Assembly: GCA_910585805.1 (NCBI GenBank)
Contig: CAJUFB010000153.1
Span: forward strand, 1-5,959
Direction of reading: 5' to 3'
DNA from: an uncultured Acetatifactor sp.
GTDB taxonomy: Bacteria > Bacillota > Clostridia > Lachnospirales > Lachnospiraceae
Length of the DNA: 5,959 nucleotides
Numbering within the stretch: position 1 is the stretch's first letter; every line of letters starts with the position of its first letter. A program made the position numbers and the translations under genes. The notes below the pieces were generated by a model. It worked only from the letters and a program-made list of their open reading frames with translations. It was not told the origin of the DNA and made no database searches. This document shows, piece after piece, positions 5,823 to 5,959 of the stretch.

Positions 5823-5927
5823 TAAGGAAGTGCCTGCAAATAACTGATACGAGTTTAAAGTAGTTTTTCTTGTATTTCCGGGCCTTTTCCTATAGGAGCT
5901 GTATCAGTTATTTTCCGACAATTCCTA
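5823..5927 (-). mobile_element. Element B copy 2, inverted relative to copy 1
   Basis: Its reverse complement aligns without gaps over 105 bases to 997-1101, 85 identical by hand count (81%). The ends and the central GCCCGGAAATACAA (5870-5883 in reverse) are conserved, while the stem tips and loop vary. Two stem pairs change on both sides (element positions 24/81, C-G to A-T, and 26/79, G-C to A-T), keeping the helix. TA is present at both ends. The right end abuts a group II intron start, so a longer original element cannot be excluded. Confidence 0.7.
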
Positions 5928-5959
5928 GTGCGCCCAGCAAGGGCGTAATGTTTAGCGGG
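5928..5959 (+). mobile_element. 5' end of a group II intron (cut by the window edge)
   Basis: The bases GTGCGCCCAGCAAGGGCG, continuing TAATGTTTAGCGGG, match the characteristic 5' end of bacterial group II introns; the Lactococcus Ll.LtrB intron starts GTGCGCCCAG followed by an AGGG-containing segment. CGCCC (5931-5935) and GGGCG (5941-5945) can pair as an early hairpin of domain I. Only 32 bases are visible, so the class and the presence of a reverse transcriptase cannot be judged. The call rests on this short motif and its sharp boundary with element B. Confidence 0.65.

Overview
The window looks like a chromosomal segment of a Gram-positive anaerobe of the class Clostridia, most likely a Lachnospiraceae-type gut bacterium. 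This is inferred from strong AGGAGG-type ribosome sites, sigma-A-type promoters, a clostridial-style citrate synthase, a secreted transglutaminase-like protein and small proteins typical of clostridial mobile elements. No rRNA or other taxonomic marker is present, so the assignment is a judgement.

Bases 1-1350 are a decayed, AT-rich accessory stretch. On the minus strand lie one small intact gene (162-413, possibly DUF6061-like), followed by a perfect 14-bp terminator-like hairpin (117-151), and a frameshifted gene remnant whose stop overlaps its start. Three copies of one short coding module (called A here) are scattered through this part. A1 (629-733) and A2 (1243-1347) are 105-bp inverted repeats differing at one base. 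A3 (within 903-1200) is an older copy broken by a frameshift and by an inserted 105-bp hairpin element (called B, 997-1101).

Bases 1368-5696 are ordinary core and cell-surface genes, all on the plus strand. They are a YqeY/GatB-like protein (1368-1805), a citrate synthase (2187-3536) with its own promoter and a long structured leader, and an exported transglutaminase-like protein (3870-5696) with its own promoter and a 36-bp tandem repeat. The last two genes are followed by hairpin terminators. They look like separate transcription units, and nothing ties them into one pathway.

The right edge holds a second copy of B, inverted (5823-5927). The first 32 bases of what looks like a group II intron (5928-5959, cut by the window end) begin exactly where that copy ends. 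The most notable signal is element B. It has two copies of equal length (81% identical by my count), an imperfect inverted-repeat shape with compensatory base changes in the stem, TA at both ends, and an insertion site in A3 whose length is restored exactly if one TA and the 101-bp core are removed. That makes B a good candidate for a small non-autonomous mobile element (MITE-like), or less likely a structured RNA.
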